Origin: Rhizobium sp. Root1334
GTDB lineage: Bacteria > Pseudomonadota > Alphaproteobacteria > Rhizobiales > Rhizobiaceae
NCBI RefSeq assembly: GCF_001426665.1
Contig: NZ_LMEY01000004.1
Span: 152,019 to 216,018, forward strand
Reading direction: 5' to 3'
DNA: 64,000 nt
The notes beneath the pieces are model-generated. The model ran no database searches, was not told where the DNA came from, and saw only the letters and a list, made by a program, of their open reading frames with translations. Position 1 is the stretch's first letter. Each line of letters opens with the position of its first letter. The translations under genes were made by a program, and so were the position numbers. Below, piece after piece: positions 36,185 through 45,873 of this stretch.

Positions 36185-38011
36185 TCAGGCCACCTTTGCG
36201 ACGAAGTGGCCCGGATCGATTTCCTCGTGAACGAGAATAGCTGGCTCATCGCCGACGCGGTGAACCGGATTGGGTATGTCGCCGGTGATCAGGGTGCTTT
36301 TGCGCTCCCTGTTGGGATCGGCGACAGGAACGGCCGAAAGAAGACGGCGGGTATAATCGTGCCGCGGTGTCTCGAATACTTGCTGGCGGCTGCCCATTTC
36401 CATGATCTGGCCGAGATACAGCACCGCAACGCGATGGCTGATTTCCTCGACCACCGCCATGTCGTGACTGATGAAGAGATAGGCGAGACCGCGCTCGGCC
36501 TGCAGATCCATGAACAGATTGATGATCTGCGCCTGGATCGACACGTCGAGCGCCGACAGCGCCTCGTCGGCGATGATCAGCTTGGGCTCGGAGGCGAGCG
36601 CACGCGCGATGCAGACGCGCTGACGCTGCCCGCCGGAAAACTCGTGCGGATAACGATCCGCATGGGCCGACGTCAGGCCGACGCGCTCAAGCAGTTCGTC
36701 AACACGCCGGCGCACGGCCTTTGTACCCAGGATCAGGCCATGTGTGTTGATCGGCTCGGCGATCGAGAAACCAACCGTCTTGCGCGGATCGAGCGAGGCA
36801 AAGGGGTCCTGGAAGATATACTGGACATCCTGGCGCAGACGAAAACGTTCGGCCTGCGACATCGATGAAAACGGCTTGCCGTTAAACGCGATATCGCCTG
36901 CCTTAGCAGCCTGCAGCTGCTGGATCGTCCGGCCAATGGTCGACTTTCCGGAACCGGATTCGCCCACAAGCGCCAGCGTCTCGCCCGGATAGATATCAAA
37001 GCCGACTTTGGATACCGCGCTGAGACGGTGGGTTACCTTGCCGAACAGGGACTTGCGGATATCGAAGCTGACAGACAGGTCCCTGACCGAAAGCAGTGGC
37101 TTTTCGTCATAGCGCGCGGTGTCCTGCACGCGCTCCTCACCGACAATCACCGGCGCTCCATCGCGCAGCACCGTCACCGGCATGCGTTTGGGGAACGCTT
37201 CCCCAGCCATGCTGCCAAGGCGCGGTACCGCCGCCAGAAGCGTGCGGGTATAGGGATGCTGCGGATTGGCGAATATCTCGCGAACCGGGCCTTCCTCGAC
37301 CTTCTGACCCTTCCACATGACGACGACATCATCTGCCATCTCGGCGACGACACCCATGTCGTGCGTGATGAAGATCATGCCCATGCCGAGTTCTTGCTGC
37401 AGGTCCCGCATGATATGGAGGATCTGCGCCTGGATCGTCACGTCGAGCGCAGTTGTCGGCTCGTCCGCAATCAACAGCTTCGGCCGGCAGGCCAGCGCCA
37501 TGGCAATCATCACGCGCTGGCGCATGCCTCCGGAAAGCTGGTGCGGGTAGCGCTTCAGAAGCTGCTCGGAATCCGGCAGGCGAACCATATCGAGAAGCCG
37601 CTTTGCCTCGGCCATCGCCGTAGGCTTGTTCATGGCTTCGTGCAGCAGAAGAACTTCGCAGATCTGCTCGCCGATCGTGAAGACCGGGTTCAGTGACGTC
37701 ATCGGCTCCTGGAAGATCATGGCAATCTCCTTGCCGCGAATGCGCCGCATCGCCTTCTGGGAAGTTTGAAGCAGATCTTTTTCTCCAAACAGGATTCGGC
37801 CTGTCGAGAATGTTGCACCCATCATGTCAGCAAGACGCATGACTGCCAGCGACGTAACAGATTTACCTGAACCGGATTCACCGACGACGGCCACGGTCTT
37901 GCCGGGCGCGACGGAGAAGGACAGGTTTTCGACCACGCGGTTCACGCCAAAATTGACCGTCAGGTCTTCGACCGAAATCAACACTTTGCGATCAGTCATC
38001 GGCATCGTCAT
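36185..38011 (-). CDS. Fused double ATPase of a dipeptide-type ABC importer (DppD-DppF fusion)
   Basis: This 608-residue protein carries two complete ABC domains of the peptide-importer class. Domain 1 has [18 protein letters not shown] and [12 protein letters not shown]. Domain 2 begins near residue 310 and has [18 protein letters not shown] and [12 protein letters not shown]; its Walker B has Ala-Leu in place of Pro-Thr after the catalytic glutamate, a small departure. Each half ends with the C-terminal extension of OppD/OppF proteins (QHPYTRTLL and RHDYTRRLL). ATG 38011 follows GGAGG by 7 bases and starts MTMPMTDRK. GsiA-type fusions like this are common in rhizobia. It is the first gene of the five-gene importer operon. 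Confidence 0.93.
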   Translation of the reverse strand: MTMPMTDRKVLISVEDLTVNFGVNRVVENLSFSVAPGKTVAVVGESGSGKSVTSLAVMRLADMMGATFSTGRILFGEKDLLQTSQKAMRRIRGKEIAMIFQEPMTSLNPVFTIGEQICEVLLLHEAMNKPTAMAEAKRLLDMVRLPDSEQLLKRYPHQLSGGMRQRVMIAMALACRPKLLIADEPTTALDVTIQAQILHIMRDLQQELGMGMIFITHDMGVVAEMADDVVVMWKGQKVEEGPVREIFANPQHPYTRTLLAAVPRLGSMAGEAFPKRMPVTVLRDGAPVIVGEERVQDTARYDEKPLLSVRDLSVSFDIRKSLFGKVTHRLSAVSKVGFDIYPGETLALVGESGSGKSTIGRTIQQLQAAKAGDIAFNGKPFSSMSQAERFRLRQDVQYIFQDPFASLDPRKTVGFSIAEPINTHGLILGTKAVRRRVDELLERVGLTSAHADRYPHEFSGGQRQRVCIARALASEPKLIIADEALSALDVSIQAQIINLFMDLQAERGLAYLFISHDMAVVEEISHRVAVLYLGQIMEMGSRQQVFETPRHDYTRRLLSAVPVADPNRERKSTLITGDIPNPVHRVGDEPAILVHEEIDPGHFVAKVA

Positions 38012-38519
38012 GTCAGGGCCTCCGGCTGCTCTTGCGCCATGGGGTGAATGAAGCGGCAGGCTGCCGTGGTGAAACGCGCATGATGACGGCACCGGCAGGC
38101 TGGAAAGAACCAACACTCCAAAATACCCTCCCCCAAAACGTCGGTGGACGCTACTGAATGTGAACAATCATGTCCAGAGTGTTGAGCAATAAATACATAT
38201 CGCCCTACATTCATGACGAGAATGTTGATTAATCAAAATTTTCGTTTGGTGCGCCCGGTTCTGGCCGGAAGAATGGCCAGCACGAAGGGCTGCGCGGGCG
38301 ACAGCGAGGCGGCTGTCATGAGTGACGCCAGCAAATGTCCATGAAATCGTAAATCGCCGACAGCCCTACAGGAGAGATGGAGACTGCCCGCTCGCCTCCG
38401 GCAAGCTGGATGCCCCGATTGAACGGGGCCAGGCCGGCGAAGGCACACAGCAGGCCTCACGCCGGAAGACTGCGCGTCGCCGCGTTATCGATCCTGAAGG
38501 ATCAGCCGGAAACAAAAGC
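38012..38519. other. Intergenic region upstream of the peptide importer operon
   Basis: This 508-base stretch lies between two minus-strand genes. The AT-rich part at 38130-38240 should hold the promoter of the ATPase-first operon. It contains the inverted repeat ACATTC-N7-GAATGT (38207-38225), directly abutting the palindrome TTGATTAATCAA (38225-38236). The rest (38240-38519) shows no coding signal that I trust and no clear terminator. Confidence 0.45.
38207..38236. promoter_or_regulatory. Candidate regulator sites of the peptide importer operon
   Basis: The inverted repeat ACATTC-N7-GAATGT (38207-38225) and the 12-bp palindrome TTGATTAATCAA (38225-38236) lie about 200 bases before the operon start at 38011. 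No regulator gene is adjacent. The binding protein is unknown. Confidence 0.4.
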
Positions 38520-39692
38520 TCAGGCGGGCGTCAGTTCCTGCTCGACCAGCGTCGCCCAGAAAGCAACGCCGGGTCCGATCGCCTCATCATTGAAATCATA
38601 GGCAGTGTTGTGATGCAGGGCGCCATCGACCGCCGGACCATTGCCGAGCCAGACATAACAGCCCGGAGCTTCGCCGGCGAAATAGGCGAAATCATCACCC
38701 GCCGTAGATGGCGGAAAGGCGGTTCTGAGTTTGTCGCCAAAGACTGTGCCGGCCGCCTTTAAGGCACGCGCTGTCGCGTCCGCATCGTTGACAACGGGCG
38801 GGATACGGCGCTCGAAGCCACAATCAGCGGCAATGCCGTACATCGCTGCGGTTCCGCTCGCCAGACGGCCGATTTCGGTTTCCAGCTGATCGCGCACCTC
38901 AGGCGAATAGGCCCGCGCAGTCCCGCCGATCGCGACAATATCGGGAATGACATTGAGCGCCTGCGGATTGCCCGCCTGCAGCGAGCAGGCGCTGACCACC
39001 GCCGGCTGTAGCGGATCGATAACCCGGCCGATGATCGTCTGCAGAGAGGCAAGAAAGGTTGCGGCAGCCGTGATCGGGTCCTTGCCCAGATGCGGCTTGG
39101 CACCATGCGTCCCGGTACCGCGGAATGTCACGCGCCAGCTGTCGGAGGAGGCAAGCTGCGGCCCGGCAACCACGGCCATTTCATCAGTATCGAGGCCCGG
39201 CATATTGTGCAGGCCGTAAACGGCATCGCAGGGAAATCGCTCGAAAAGACCATCCTCGACCATGCGCCGGGCACCGCCCCGGCCCTCTTCCGCCGGCTGG
39301 AAAATGAAATGCACCGTACCGGAGAAATTGCGGGTTTCCGCCAGATAGCGCGCAGCCCCCAGCAGCAAGGCCGTGTGACCATCATGGCCGCAGGCGTGCA
39401 TCTTGCCATCGACCGTGGACTTATACGGACGCTCCGCCGTTTCCGGCATTGCCAGCGCATCCATGTCGGCGCGAAGCCCGATGCTGCGGGTGCCATTGCC
39501 GATCTGCAGCGTTCCAACCACGCCGGTGCCGCCCAGTCCGCGCGTCACGGTGATCCCGGCCTTTTCCAGAAGATCCGCAACGATGGCGCAGGTTCGCTCT
39601 TCCTCGAAGCCAAGCTCGGGATGCGCATGCAGATCGCGGCGCAACGCAGTGAGAAAAGGCAGGTCGGCAGTCAGCATTTCGGGCAGGCGCAT
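38520..39692 (-). CDS. M20-family amidohydrolase (HipO/N-acyl-amino-acid hydrolase type)
   Basis: This 390-residue enzyme starts with FLTALRRDLHAHPELGFEEERT, the M20D hallmark. The metal motif HACGHDGHTA is near residue 103-112 and PAEEG near 138 carries the catalytic glutamate. GDDFAYFA near 340 closes the site. Family members hydrolyse N-acyl or N-benzoyl amino acids, or indole-acetyl amino acids in plant-associated bacteria. It lies ~500 bases upstream of the peptide importer in the same direction and is divergent from a phosphoribosyltransferase gene. The acyl-amino acid it uses is unknown; a plant auxin conjugate is one possibility. Confidence 0.88.
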   Translation of the reverse strand: MRLPEMLTADLPFLTALRRDLHAHPELGFEEERTCAIVADLLEKAGITVTRGLGGTGVVGTLQIGNGTRSIGLRADMDALAMPETAERPYKSTVDGKMHACGHDGHTALLLGAARYLAETRNFSGTVHFIFQPAEEGRGGARRMVEDGLFERFPCDAVYGLHNMPGLDTDEMAVVAGPQLASSDSWRVTFRGTGTHGAKPHLGKDPITAAATFLASLQTIIGRVIDPLQPAVVSACSLQAGNPQALNVIPDIVAIGGTARAYSPEVRDQLETEIGRLASGTAAMYGIAADCGFERRIPPVVNDADATARALKAAGTVFGDKLRTAFPPSTAGDDFAYFAGEAPGCYVWLGNGPAVDGALHHNTAYDFNDEAIGPGVAFWATLVEQELTPA

Positions 39693-39830
39693 TGGCAGGC
39701 AATTCCTTGAGGCGTGAGGGTCCGTTGTTTACCGGGGCTCCACAGACTTCCCCTGGACGTTCTTCCGGTATAGAGCAAAACCACAAGAAACCGAACACCT
39801 CCCTCACAGTTTGGCTCAAAGGAAGACGCC

Positions 39831-40508
39831 GTGCAGCCGCATGACTTCTGGCAGGAAATCCATCCCGCAAACACGTTCGATCCAGACAAGACCCACAAGG
39901 ATTTTTATCCGGCCACCCTGATGGATGGGCGTCAACTCCGTCTGCCAATCCGCCCGTTGTCCGATGGAACCCATGCTCTGGCGTCGCTGATCGTCAATCA
40001 GGCGAGCTTTCCGGTGCAGGATGTGCTGGCGGCCCAGCTTGCCGAAAAGTTGAAACCGTTCCGGCCTGACGTCATCGCCGGGCTACCGACGCTCGGCCTG
40101 ACGCTTGCCAGCGCCGTCGCGCGGGCGCTGGGCCACAGCCGCTATGTTCCGCTCGGAACCTCTCCGAAATTCTGGTACCAGGCCGGTCTGTCGGTGCCGA
40201 TGTCTTCGATCACCACGCCAGACCAGACAAAACGGCTCTATATCGATCCCCGCATGCTCCCACTTCTGGAAAACGGCCGCGTTGTTCTTATCGACGACGT
40301 CATTTCCAGCGGCACATCCATCGTTGCCGGTCTTTCCCTTCTTGCCATTGCCGGCATCGAACCGGTGGCCATCGGTGCCGCCATGCTCCAATCACGCCGC
40401 TGGGTCGACCGATTGGCGGCCTTGGACAGCCGTTGGCCGGAGAAGACCACCGGCGTTTTCGAAACACCGTTGCTGTCGAAAGCGAGCGAGGGAAGCTGGA
40501 GCGCTTAA
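39831..40508 (+). CDS. Phosphoribosyltransferase-domain protein
   Basis: This 225-residue protein has the type I PRTase PRPP-binding loop RVVLIDDVISSGTSIVAG near residue 146-163, preceded by strand-rich segments with VIAGLPTLGLTLASAVARAL. Such domains bind phosphoribosyl pyrophosphate in nucleotide salvage, synthesis or regulation. The base specificity hood does not match the enzymes I know well (Apt, Hpt, Upp, PyrE). It starts 138 bases from the divergent M20 gene. The 380-base gap to the PrkA gene argues against a shared operon. I would call it a PRTase of unknown substrate. Confidence 0.75.
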   Translation: MQPHDFWQEIHPANTFDPDKTHKDFYPATLMDGRQLRLPIRPLSDGTHALASLIVNQASFPVQDVLAAQLAEKLKPFRPDVIAGLPTLGLTLASAVARALGHSRYVPLGTSPKFWYQAGLSVPMSSITTPDQTKRLYIDPRMLPLLENGRVVLIDDVISSGTSIVAGLSLLAIAGIEPVAIGAAMLQSRRWVDRLAALDSRWPEKTTGVFETPLLSKASEGSWSA

Positions 40509-40888
40509 GATACCCCTGTGGCCAGCAGGGCGTGATCGGATTTCGCAACACCTACCAGGGTGTGAAACAAAATTTACTTCCCCGAAAGTTGTGAACATCA
40601 CGGAACGTATGATGGTTGTCGGCACTATTGTGTTACGCTGGGCGGGAAGAATTCGGAACGATCATCAAAGGCGGTGATTCGGATCTGAGCGAGGTGCGTG
40701 ATCACCCGTGCGCCCTTCGGCAAGGATCCAGGATCCGTCGGTCCCGCCCAAAGGGTGCGGCCATCTTCGTTGTCAGATTCTCAGCAGTAACAATTATTTG
40801 AAGGAACTATCGAAGCAAGGAAACGTTAATCTCGTTGAGCGAGCCGATAGGCAGCGATCCCGTCTCAACGAACCGGCCGCGGGAGAGC
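40509..40888. other. Intergenic region carrying the promoter of the PrkA operon
   Basis: Apart from the EcfG-type promoter at 40803-40827, the 380 bases show no trustworthy reading frame, and no terminator with a T tract could be made out for the gene ending at 40508. The predicted leader between promoter and PrkA start is about 55 bases. Confidence 0.5.
40803..40827 (+). promoter_or_regulatory. EcfG-type (general stress sigma factor) promoter of the PrkA operon
   Basis: GGAAC at 40803-40807, a 16-base spacer, and CGTT at 40824-40827 match the alphaproteobacterial EcfG consensus GGAAC-N16/17-CGTT. Transcription would start near 40834-40836, ~55 bases before the PrkA start codon. This fits the known stress and starvation link of PrkA-type kinases. 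Confidence 0.8.
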
Positions 40889-42841
40889 ATGATGCAGAAC
40901 ACCCAGTCCGATGTCTTTGATCTCTTTTCGGAGATTTATACCAGCACCGCGCAGGAGGAGATCAGTCTCCAGGAGTATCTGTTCGCGTGCCGCGACGACA
41001 AAAGCATGTACGCCACTGCACAGGAGCGCATGGTCGCCGCTATTGGGGAGCCCAACTTCGTCGAAACCAGCGCCGACGAGCGCCTTGGCCGCATTTTCTC
41101 CAATCGAACCATCAAGGTCTACCCGGCATTTGCCGATTTCTACGGAATGGAAGACACGATCGAGCGGATCGTCGGTTATTTCCGCTATGCGGCACAGGGC
41201 CTGGAAGAGCGCAAGCAGATCCTTTATCTGCTCGGTCCCGTCGGCGGTGGCAAGTCCTCGCTGGCCGAACGCCTGAAGAAACTGATGGAAATGCGGCCGA
41301 TCTACACATTGATGGTCGGCGGCCAGATCAGCCCGGTATTCGAATCGCCTCTCGGCCTCTTCCATCCCGAAAAAATGGCCGATCTTCTTGAAGACAAATA
41401 CGGCATTGCCAGACGCCGACTGACCGGCATGATCTCGCCTTGGGCCACCAAGCGCCTTGACGAAGTCGGCGGTGACATTTCGAAATTCAGCGTCGTCAAG
41501 CTGATGCCGTCGCGCCTGCGCCAGATCGGCATCGCCAAGACAGAACCCGGCGATGAAAACAACCAGGACGTTTCCTCGCTGGTTGGCAAGGTCGATATCC
41601 GCCAGCTCGAAAATTTCAGCCAGGCCGATCCCGACGCTTATTCCTACAGCGGTGGCCTGAACCGAACGACACAGGGCCTGCTCGAATTCGTGGAAATGTT
41701 CAAGGCGCCGATCAAGGTTCTGCATCCGCTGCTGACCGCAACCCAGGAAGGCAACTATAACGGCACCGAGAATTTCGGCGCCTTTCCCTATCAGGGCATC
41801 GTCGTTGCCCATTCGAACGAGTCCGAATGGCTGCAGTTCAAAAACAACCGCAACAACGAAGCCTTCCTCGACCGCATTTTGGTGGTCAAGGTGCCCTATT
41901 GCCTGCGCGTTACCGAAGAGCGGCAAATCTACGACAAGCTGCTGCGCGAAAGCGAACTGGCCAAAAATCCCTGCGCGCCCGAGGTTCTGGAAAGCCTCAG
42001 CCGTTTCACCGTTTCGACGCGGCTCGCCCCGCATGAAAACTCGCCGCTCTACACCAAGATGCGGGTCTATGATGGCGAGAACCTGAAAGACGTCGATCCC
42101 AAGGCGAAATCTGTTCAGGAGTATCGCGACGCTGCCGGTGTCGATGAAGGCATGAACGGCGTCAGCACCCGCTTCGCCTTCAAGGTGCTGTCGGAGACTT
42201 TCAACTACGACAGCAAGGAGATCGCCGCCGATCCGGTGCATCTGATGTATGTCATCGAACAGGCGATCAAGCGCGAGCAGTTCCCCAAGGAAACCGAGGC
42301 TGCCTATCTCGATTTCATCAAGTCGGAACTCGCCACGCGTTATGCCGAGTTCATTGGCCATGAAATCCAGAAGGCATATCTCGAATCCTACAGCGAATAC
42401 GGCCAGAACCTGTTCGACCGCTATATCGCCTATGCCGACGCCTGGCTTGAAGATCAGGATTTCAAGGATCCTGACACGGGGCAGATTCTCAACCGGACAA
42501 TCCTCGACAATGAATTGTCGCAGATCGAAAAACCGGCCGGCATCGCCAATCCGAAGGATTTCCGCAACGAAGTTGTCAAGTTCACCCTGCGGGCGCGGGC
42601 CAAGAACAATGGCCGCAATCCGTCCTGGATGAGCTACGAAAAGCTGCGTGAAGTGATCGAAAAGCGGATGTTCGGTCAGGTGGAGGACTTGCTGCCGGTG
42701 ATCAGCTTCGGCTCCAAGAAGGACAGCGCCAGCGAAAAGCAGCATGCCGAATTCGTCCATCGCATGATCGAGCGCGGATATACCGAGCGGCAGGTGCGCA
42801 GGCTGGTGGAATGGTACATGCGCGTCAACAAGGCGGGGTGA
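40889..42841 (+). CDS. yeaG: PrkA-family serine protein kinase / AAA+ protein (YeaG type)
   Basis: This 650-residue protein starts MMQNTQSDVFDLFSEIYTS, after a GGGAGAG site. The N-terminal two thirds is an AAA domain with Walker A GPVGGGKSS near residue 116-124. The C-terminal PrkA domain contains the kinase-like region (~420-640) and ends RRLVEWYMRVNKAG. E. coli YeaG phosphorylates proteins and responds to nitrogen starvation and stress; Bacillus PrkA influences sporulation, perhaps as an AAA protease. It is the first gene of a conserved triad with YeaH and SpoVR proteins, 26 bases apart from the next gene. An EcfG-type promoter lies 62 bases upstream. The longer frame from 40835 lacks a ribosome site. 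Confidence 0.95.
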   Translation: MMQNTQSDVFDLFSEIYTSTAQEEISLQEYLFACRDDKSMYATAQERMVAAIGEPNFVETSADERLGRIFSNRTIKVYPAFADFYGMEDTIERIVGYFRYAAQGLEERKQILYLLGPVGGGKSSLAERLKKLMEMRPIYTLMVGGQISPVFESPLGLFHPEKMADLLEDKYGIARRRLTGMISPWATKRLDEVGGDISKFSVVKLMPSRLRQIGIAKTEPGDENNQDVSSLVGKVDIRQLENFSQADPDAYSYSGGLNRTTQGLLEFVEMFKAPIKVLHPLLTATQEGNYNGTENFGAFPYQGIVVAHSNESEWLQFKNNRNNEAFLDRILVVKVPYCLRVTEERQIYDKLLRESELAKNPCAPEVLESLSRFTVSTRLAPHENSPLYTKMRVYDGENLKDVDPKAKSVQEYRDAAGVDEGMNGVSTRFAFKVLSETFNYDSKEIAADPVHLMYVIEQAIKREQFPKETEAAYLDFIKSELATRYAEFIGHEIQKAYLESYSEYGQNLFDRYIAYADAWLEDQDFKDPDTGQILNRTILDNELSQIEKPAGIANPKDFRNEVVKFTLRARAKNNGRNPSWMSYEKLREVIEKRMFGQVEDLLPVISFGSKKDSASEKQHAEFVHRMIERGYTERQVRRLVEWYMRVNKAG

Positions 42842-42867
42842 GACATACCGATGTCTGGGGGTAGCCA

Positions 42868-44181
42868 ATGCCGAATTTCATCGACCGCCGTCTCAACCCG
42901 AAGGACAAGAGCCTCGGGAATCGCCAGCGTTTCCTGAAACGCGCCCGCGAGGAGCTGAAACGCTTCATCAAGGATCGCGTCAAGACCGACCGGATCGCCG
43001 ACGTGGATTCAGGCCACGCCGTCCCCATGCCGGCACGCGGCGCCAGCGAGCCGACCTTCCAACCCGCCCGGGGTAGTGGCGACCGGCAATATGTCCTGCC
43101 CGGCAACCGCGATTACATGCCGGGGGATCGTATCGACAAACCACAAGGCGGCGGCGGCTCGGGCTCGGCCGCCGGAAGGGGGCAGGACGAGGACGATTTC
43201 CAGTTCCTGCTGTCACGCGAGGAGGTGCTCGAACTGTTTTTCGAGGACCTTGAACTTCCCGATATGGTCAAGCTCAGCCTGAAGGAGGCCGTCGCCTTCA
43301 AACCCCGCCGCGCGGGCTTTGCGACAAGCGGCTCGCCGACCAATATCAATGTCAGCCGCACCATGCGCAACAGCTACGGACGCCGCATCGCCCTGCATCG
43401 CCCCAAGCGAAACACGCTGGAAGCATTGGCGCTGGAAATCGAAGAGCTCGCGGCGCAAACGGATCCCGATATCGTCCAGCGTCAGCATCTGGCCGCCTTG
43501 CGGGCGCAGCTCGACATGCTCGAACGGCGGCGGCGGCGCATCCCCTATGTCGATCCCGTCGATATCCGTTTCAACCGGTTCGAACGGCAGCCACTGCCCA
43601 ACGCCAATGCGGTGATGTTCTGCCTGATGGATGTCTCCAGTTCGATGGGCGAGCGGGAAAAGGATCTCGCCAAGCGCTTCTTCGTGCTCCTGCATCTGTT
43701 CCTGAAACGCCGCTATGACCGGATCGACATCGTCTTCATCCGCCATACCGACGAAGCGGGAGAAGTCGATGAGGAGACATTCTTCTACAGCACCCAGAGC
43801 GGCGGCACTGTGGTCTCCACCGCACTTGAGGAGATGCAGCACATCATTCAGCAGCGTTATCCGGCAAAGGAATGGAACATTTATGCCGCCCAGGCATCCG
43901 ATGGCGACAATGTTTCCCGCGATTCGGAACGTTGCGCCTCGATCCTCACGTCCGAGCTGATGCGGCTTTGCCAATATTACGCCTATGTCGAAATCATCGA
44001 TGAGCGCGAGAGCGAAATCTTCGGCTCGACCGACAACGGCACCTCGCTCTGGCGCGCCTATCGCACCGTCGATGGCGAGTGGCCGAATTTCCAGATGACG
44101 CGGATCGCCCGGCCGTCCGATATCTACCCTGTCTTCCGAAAACTTTTCGCCAGGCAGCCAACCTTGCAATTTCGTAGCTGA
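42868..44181 (+). CDS. yeaH: YeaH-family protein with VWA-like domain (DUF444)
   Basis: This 437-residue protein starts NFIDRRLNPKDKSLGNRQRF, the conserved DUF444 start. A low-complexity Gly/Ser-rich linker is near 90-110, and a VWA-type MIDAS motif MDVSSSMGERE is near residue 252-262. VWA proteins bind metal and assemble with AAA+ partners, which fits the PrkA gene upstream. It lies 26 bases after PrkA and 12 bases before SpoVR. In E. coli yeaG-yeaH is stress induced. The molecular function is not settled. Confidence 0.94.
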   Translation: MPNFIDRRLNPKDKSLGNRQRFLKRAREELKRFIKDRVKTDRIADVDSGHAVPMPARGASEPTFQPARGSGDRQYVLPGNRDYMPGDRIDKPQGGGGSGSAAGRGQDEDDFQFLLSREEVLELFFEDLELPDMVKLSLKEAVAFKPRRAGFATSGSPTNINVSRTMRNSYGRRIALHRPKRNTLEALALEIEELAAQTDPDIVQRQHLAALRAQLDMLERRRRRIPYVDPVDIRFNRFERQPLPNANAVMFCLMDVSSSMGEREKDLAKRFFVLLHLFLKRRYDRIDIVFIRHTDEAGEVDEETFFYSTQSGGTVVSTALEEMQHIIQQRYPAKEWNIYAAQASDGDNVSRDSERCASILTSELMRLCQYYAYVEIIDERESEIFGSTDNGTSLWRAYRTVDGEWPNFQMTRIARPSDIYPVFRKLFARQPTLQFRS

Positions 44182-44193
44182 ACGGAGCCCCGC

Positions 44194-45729
44194 ATGGCAA
44201 AGAATGCAGGCGCAAAACTACTGTTTCACAGCTCCGACTGGAATTTCAAGACGTTGTCGCGCGCCTATGACGCGATCGAGACGATCGCGATCGATGAGCT
44301 CGGGCTCGACGTCTACCCCAACCAGCTTGAGATCATCTCGTCAGAGCAGATGCTTGATGCCTATTCATCCGTCGGCATGCCGCTGATGTACCAACACTGG
44401 TCGTTCGGCAAGCGCTTCGTCTATGAGGAAAACGGCTATCGCAAGGGGCACCACGGCCTTGCCTACGAACTGGTGATCAATTCCAATCCCTGCATCACCT
44501 ATCTGATGGAGGAAAACACCATGGCCATGCAGACCCTGGTGACCGCTCATGCGGCCTTCGGCCACAATCACTTTTTCAAAAACAATTACCTGTTCAAACA
44601 ATGGACCGATGCCGGCGCCATCCTCGGTTATATGGAGTTTTCGAAGAAATACATCGCCAAATGCGAGGAAAGGCACGGGACATCCGCCGTCGAGGCCATT
44701 CTCGATTCCGCCCATGCGCTGATGGATCAAGGCGTGTTCCGCTATCGCCGCCCACCGCGCCTATCCTCGAAGAAGGAGCAGGAGCGGGCGCGCGAACGGC
44801 TGGAATACGAGGAACAGACCTACAGCGATCTGTGGCGCACGTTGCCGCGCGCCACGGAACGCCCGGATCAGGAAGAAGCCGAACTCGACGCTCTTGAGCG
44901 GAAGAAGGTTCTCAATCTGCCGGAGGAAAATCTTCTCTATTTCCTGGAGAAGAACAGCCTGATCCTGGAGCCATGGCAACGGGAATTGCTGCGTATCGTC
45001 CGAGTCATCGCCCAGTATTTCTATCCGCAGCGCCAGACCAAGGTGATGAATGAGGGATGCGCCACCTTCGTACATTACACCATCATGAACAGGCTGTTCG
45101 ACCAGGGCAAGCTCAGCGAAGGCTCGCTGCTGGAAATGCTTCACAGCCATTCCAGCGTGGTCTTCCAGCCGCATTTCGACGATCCGCGCTATTCCGGAAT
45201 GAACCCTTATGCACTTGGATTTGCAATGATGCAGGACATCGAGCGCATCTGCAATCAGCCGACATCCGAGGATCGTGACTGGTTCCCGAGCATTGCCGGC
45301 AGCGGCCAGTGGCGGGAGACCCTGCTTGATGCCTGGGCAAACCACCGCGACGAATCCTTCATCCTGCAATATCTGAGCCCGGCGCTGATCCGCAAATTCA
45401 GGCTGTTCCAGCTAACCGATGAAGCGGACAACAAATATTGCGAGGTCGCGTCCATCCACAACGAACGTGGCTACGCCGAAATTCGCAAAGCACTGGCCAG
45501 CAACTACGACGTCGCCGCCAACCAGCAGGACATTCAGGTGGTTGATGTCGACCTGCTCGGCGACCGGCAGTTGCGGCTGCAGCACGGGATAAAGAATGGC
45601 GTCCTGCTGGAAGAAACCAGCCGCGACGCCACGCTTCGGCATGTACGGCATTTGTGGGGCTACGGTGTCAGCCTTGCGGGCGTGGACGGACAAACGGGGG
45701 CTGTGCGTTATGAATGCTCGACCGCCTAG
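44194..45729 (+). CDS. SpoVR-family protein (YcgB type)
   Basis: This 511-residue protein has the SpoVR signature regions: LDVYPNQLEIISSEQMLDAY-type sequence near residue 33-52, YELVINSNPCITYLMEENT near 91-109, and HNHFFKNNYLFKQW near 126-139. It ends with the HVRHLWGYGVSL block near 485-496. SpoVR affects spore cortex formation in Bacillus and is part of the PrkA-YeaH-SpoVR triad in non-sporulating bacteria. It ends the operon, 144 bases from the convergent M20 gene. The function in alphaproteobacteria is unknown but likely stress related. Confidence 0.94.
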   Translation: MAKNAGAKLLFHSSDWNFKTLSRAYDAIETIAIDELGLDVYPNQLEIISSEQMLDAYSSVGMPLMYQHWSFGKRFVYEENGYRKGHHGLAYELVINSNPCITYLMEENTMAMQTLVTAHAAFGHNHFFKNNYLFKQWTDAGAILGYMEFSKKYIAKCEERHGTSAVEAILDSAHALMDQGVFRYRRPPRLSSKKEQERARERLEYEEQTYSDLWRTLPRATERPDQEEAELDALERKKVLNLPEENLLYFLEKNSLILEPWQRELLRIVRVIAQYFYPQRQTKVMNEGCATFVHYTIMNRLFDQGKLSEGSLLEMLHSHSSVVFQPHFDDPRYSGMNPYALGFAMMQDIERICNQPTSEDRDWFPSIAGSGQWRETLLDAWANHRDESFILQYLSPALIRKFRLFQLTDEADNKYCEVASIHNERGYAEIRKALASNYDVAANQQDIQVVDVDLLGDRQLRLQHGIKNGVLLEETSRDATLRHVRHLWGYGVSLAGVDGQTGAVRYECSTA

Positions 45730-45873
45730 CTTGCCTTACCGCCGCCCCTGCCCTGTCCCTGCGATCTCTTCTCCTCAACCCCAAAAGTCCAAAGGGCATT
45801 TGCGAACTGACCGCAGAGACATAACCGCAGGCAAGGTCGCCCGCTGTTTTCAAATCGAGGAAGATAGCCAGCA

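Noticed and set aside
36185..38011. Double ATPase as a merger of two genes caused by a sequence error
   Set aside because: The frame is continuous and each half is complete, with a normal linker; such fusions are known in this importer class.
40865..42868. 667-codon open frame on the minus strand across the PrkA gene
   Set aside because: It is the mirror of a real gene in GC-rich DNA; the product lacks family features and the plus-strand PrkA match is clear.
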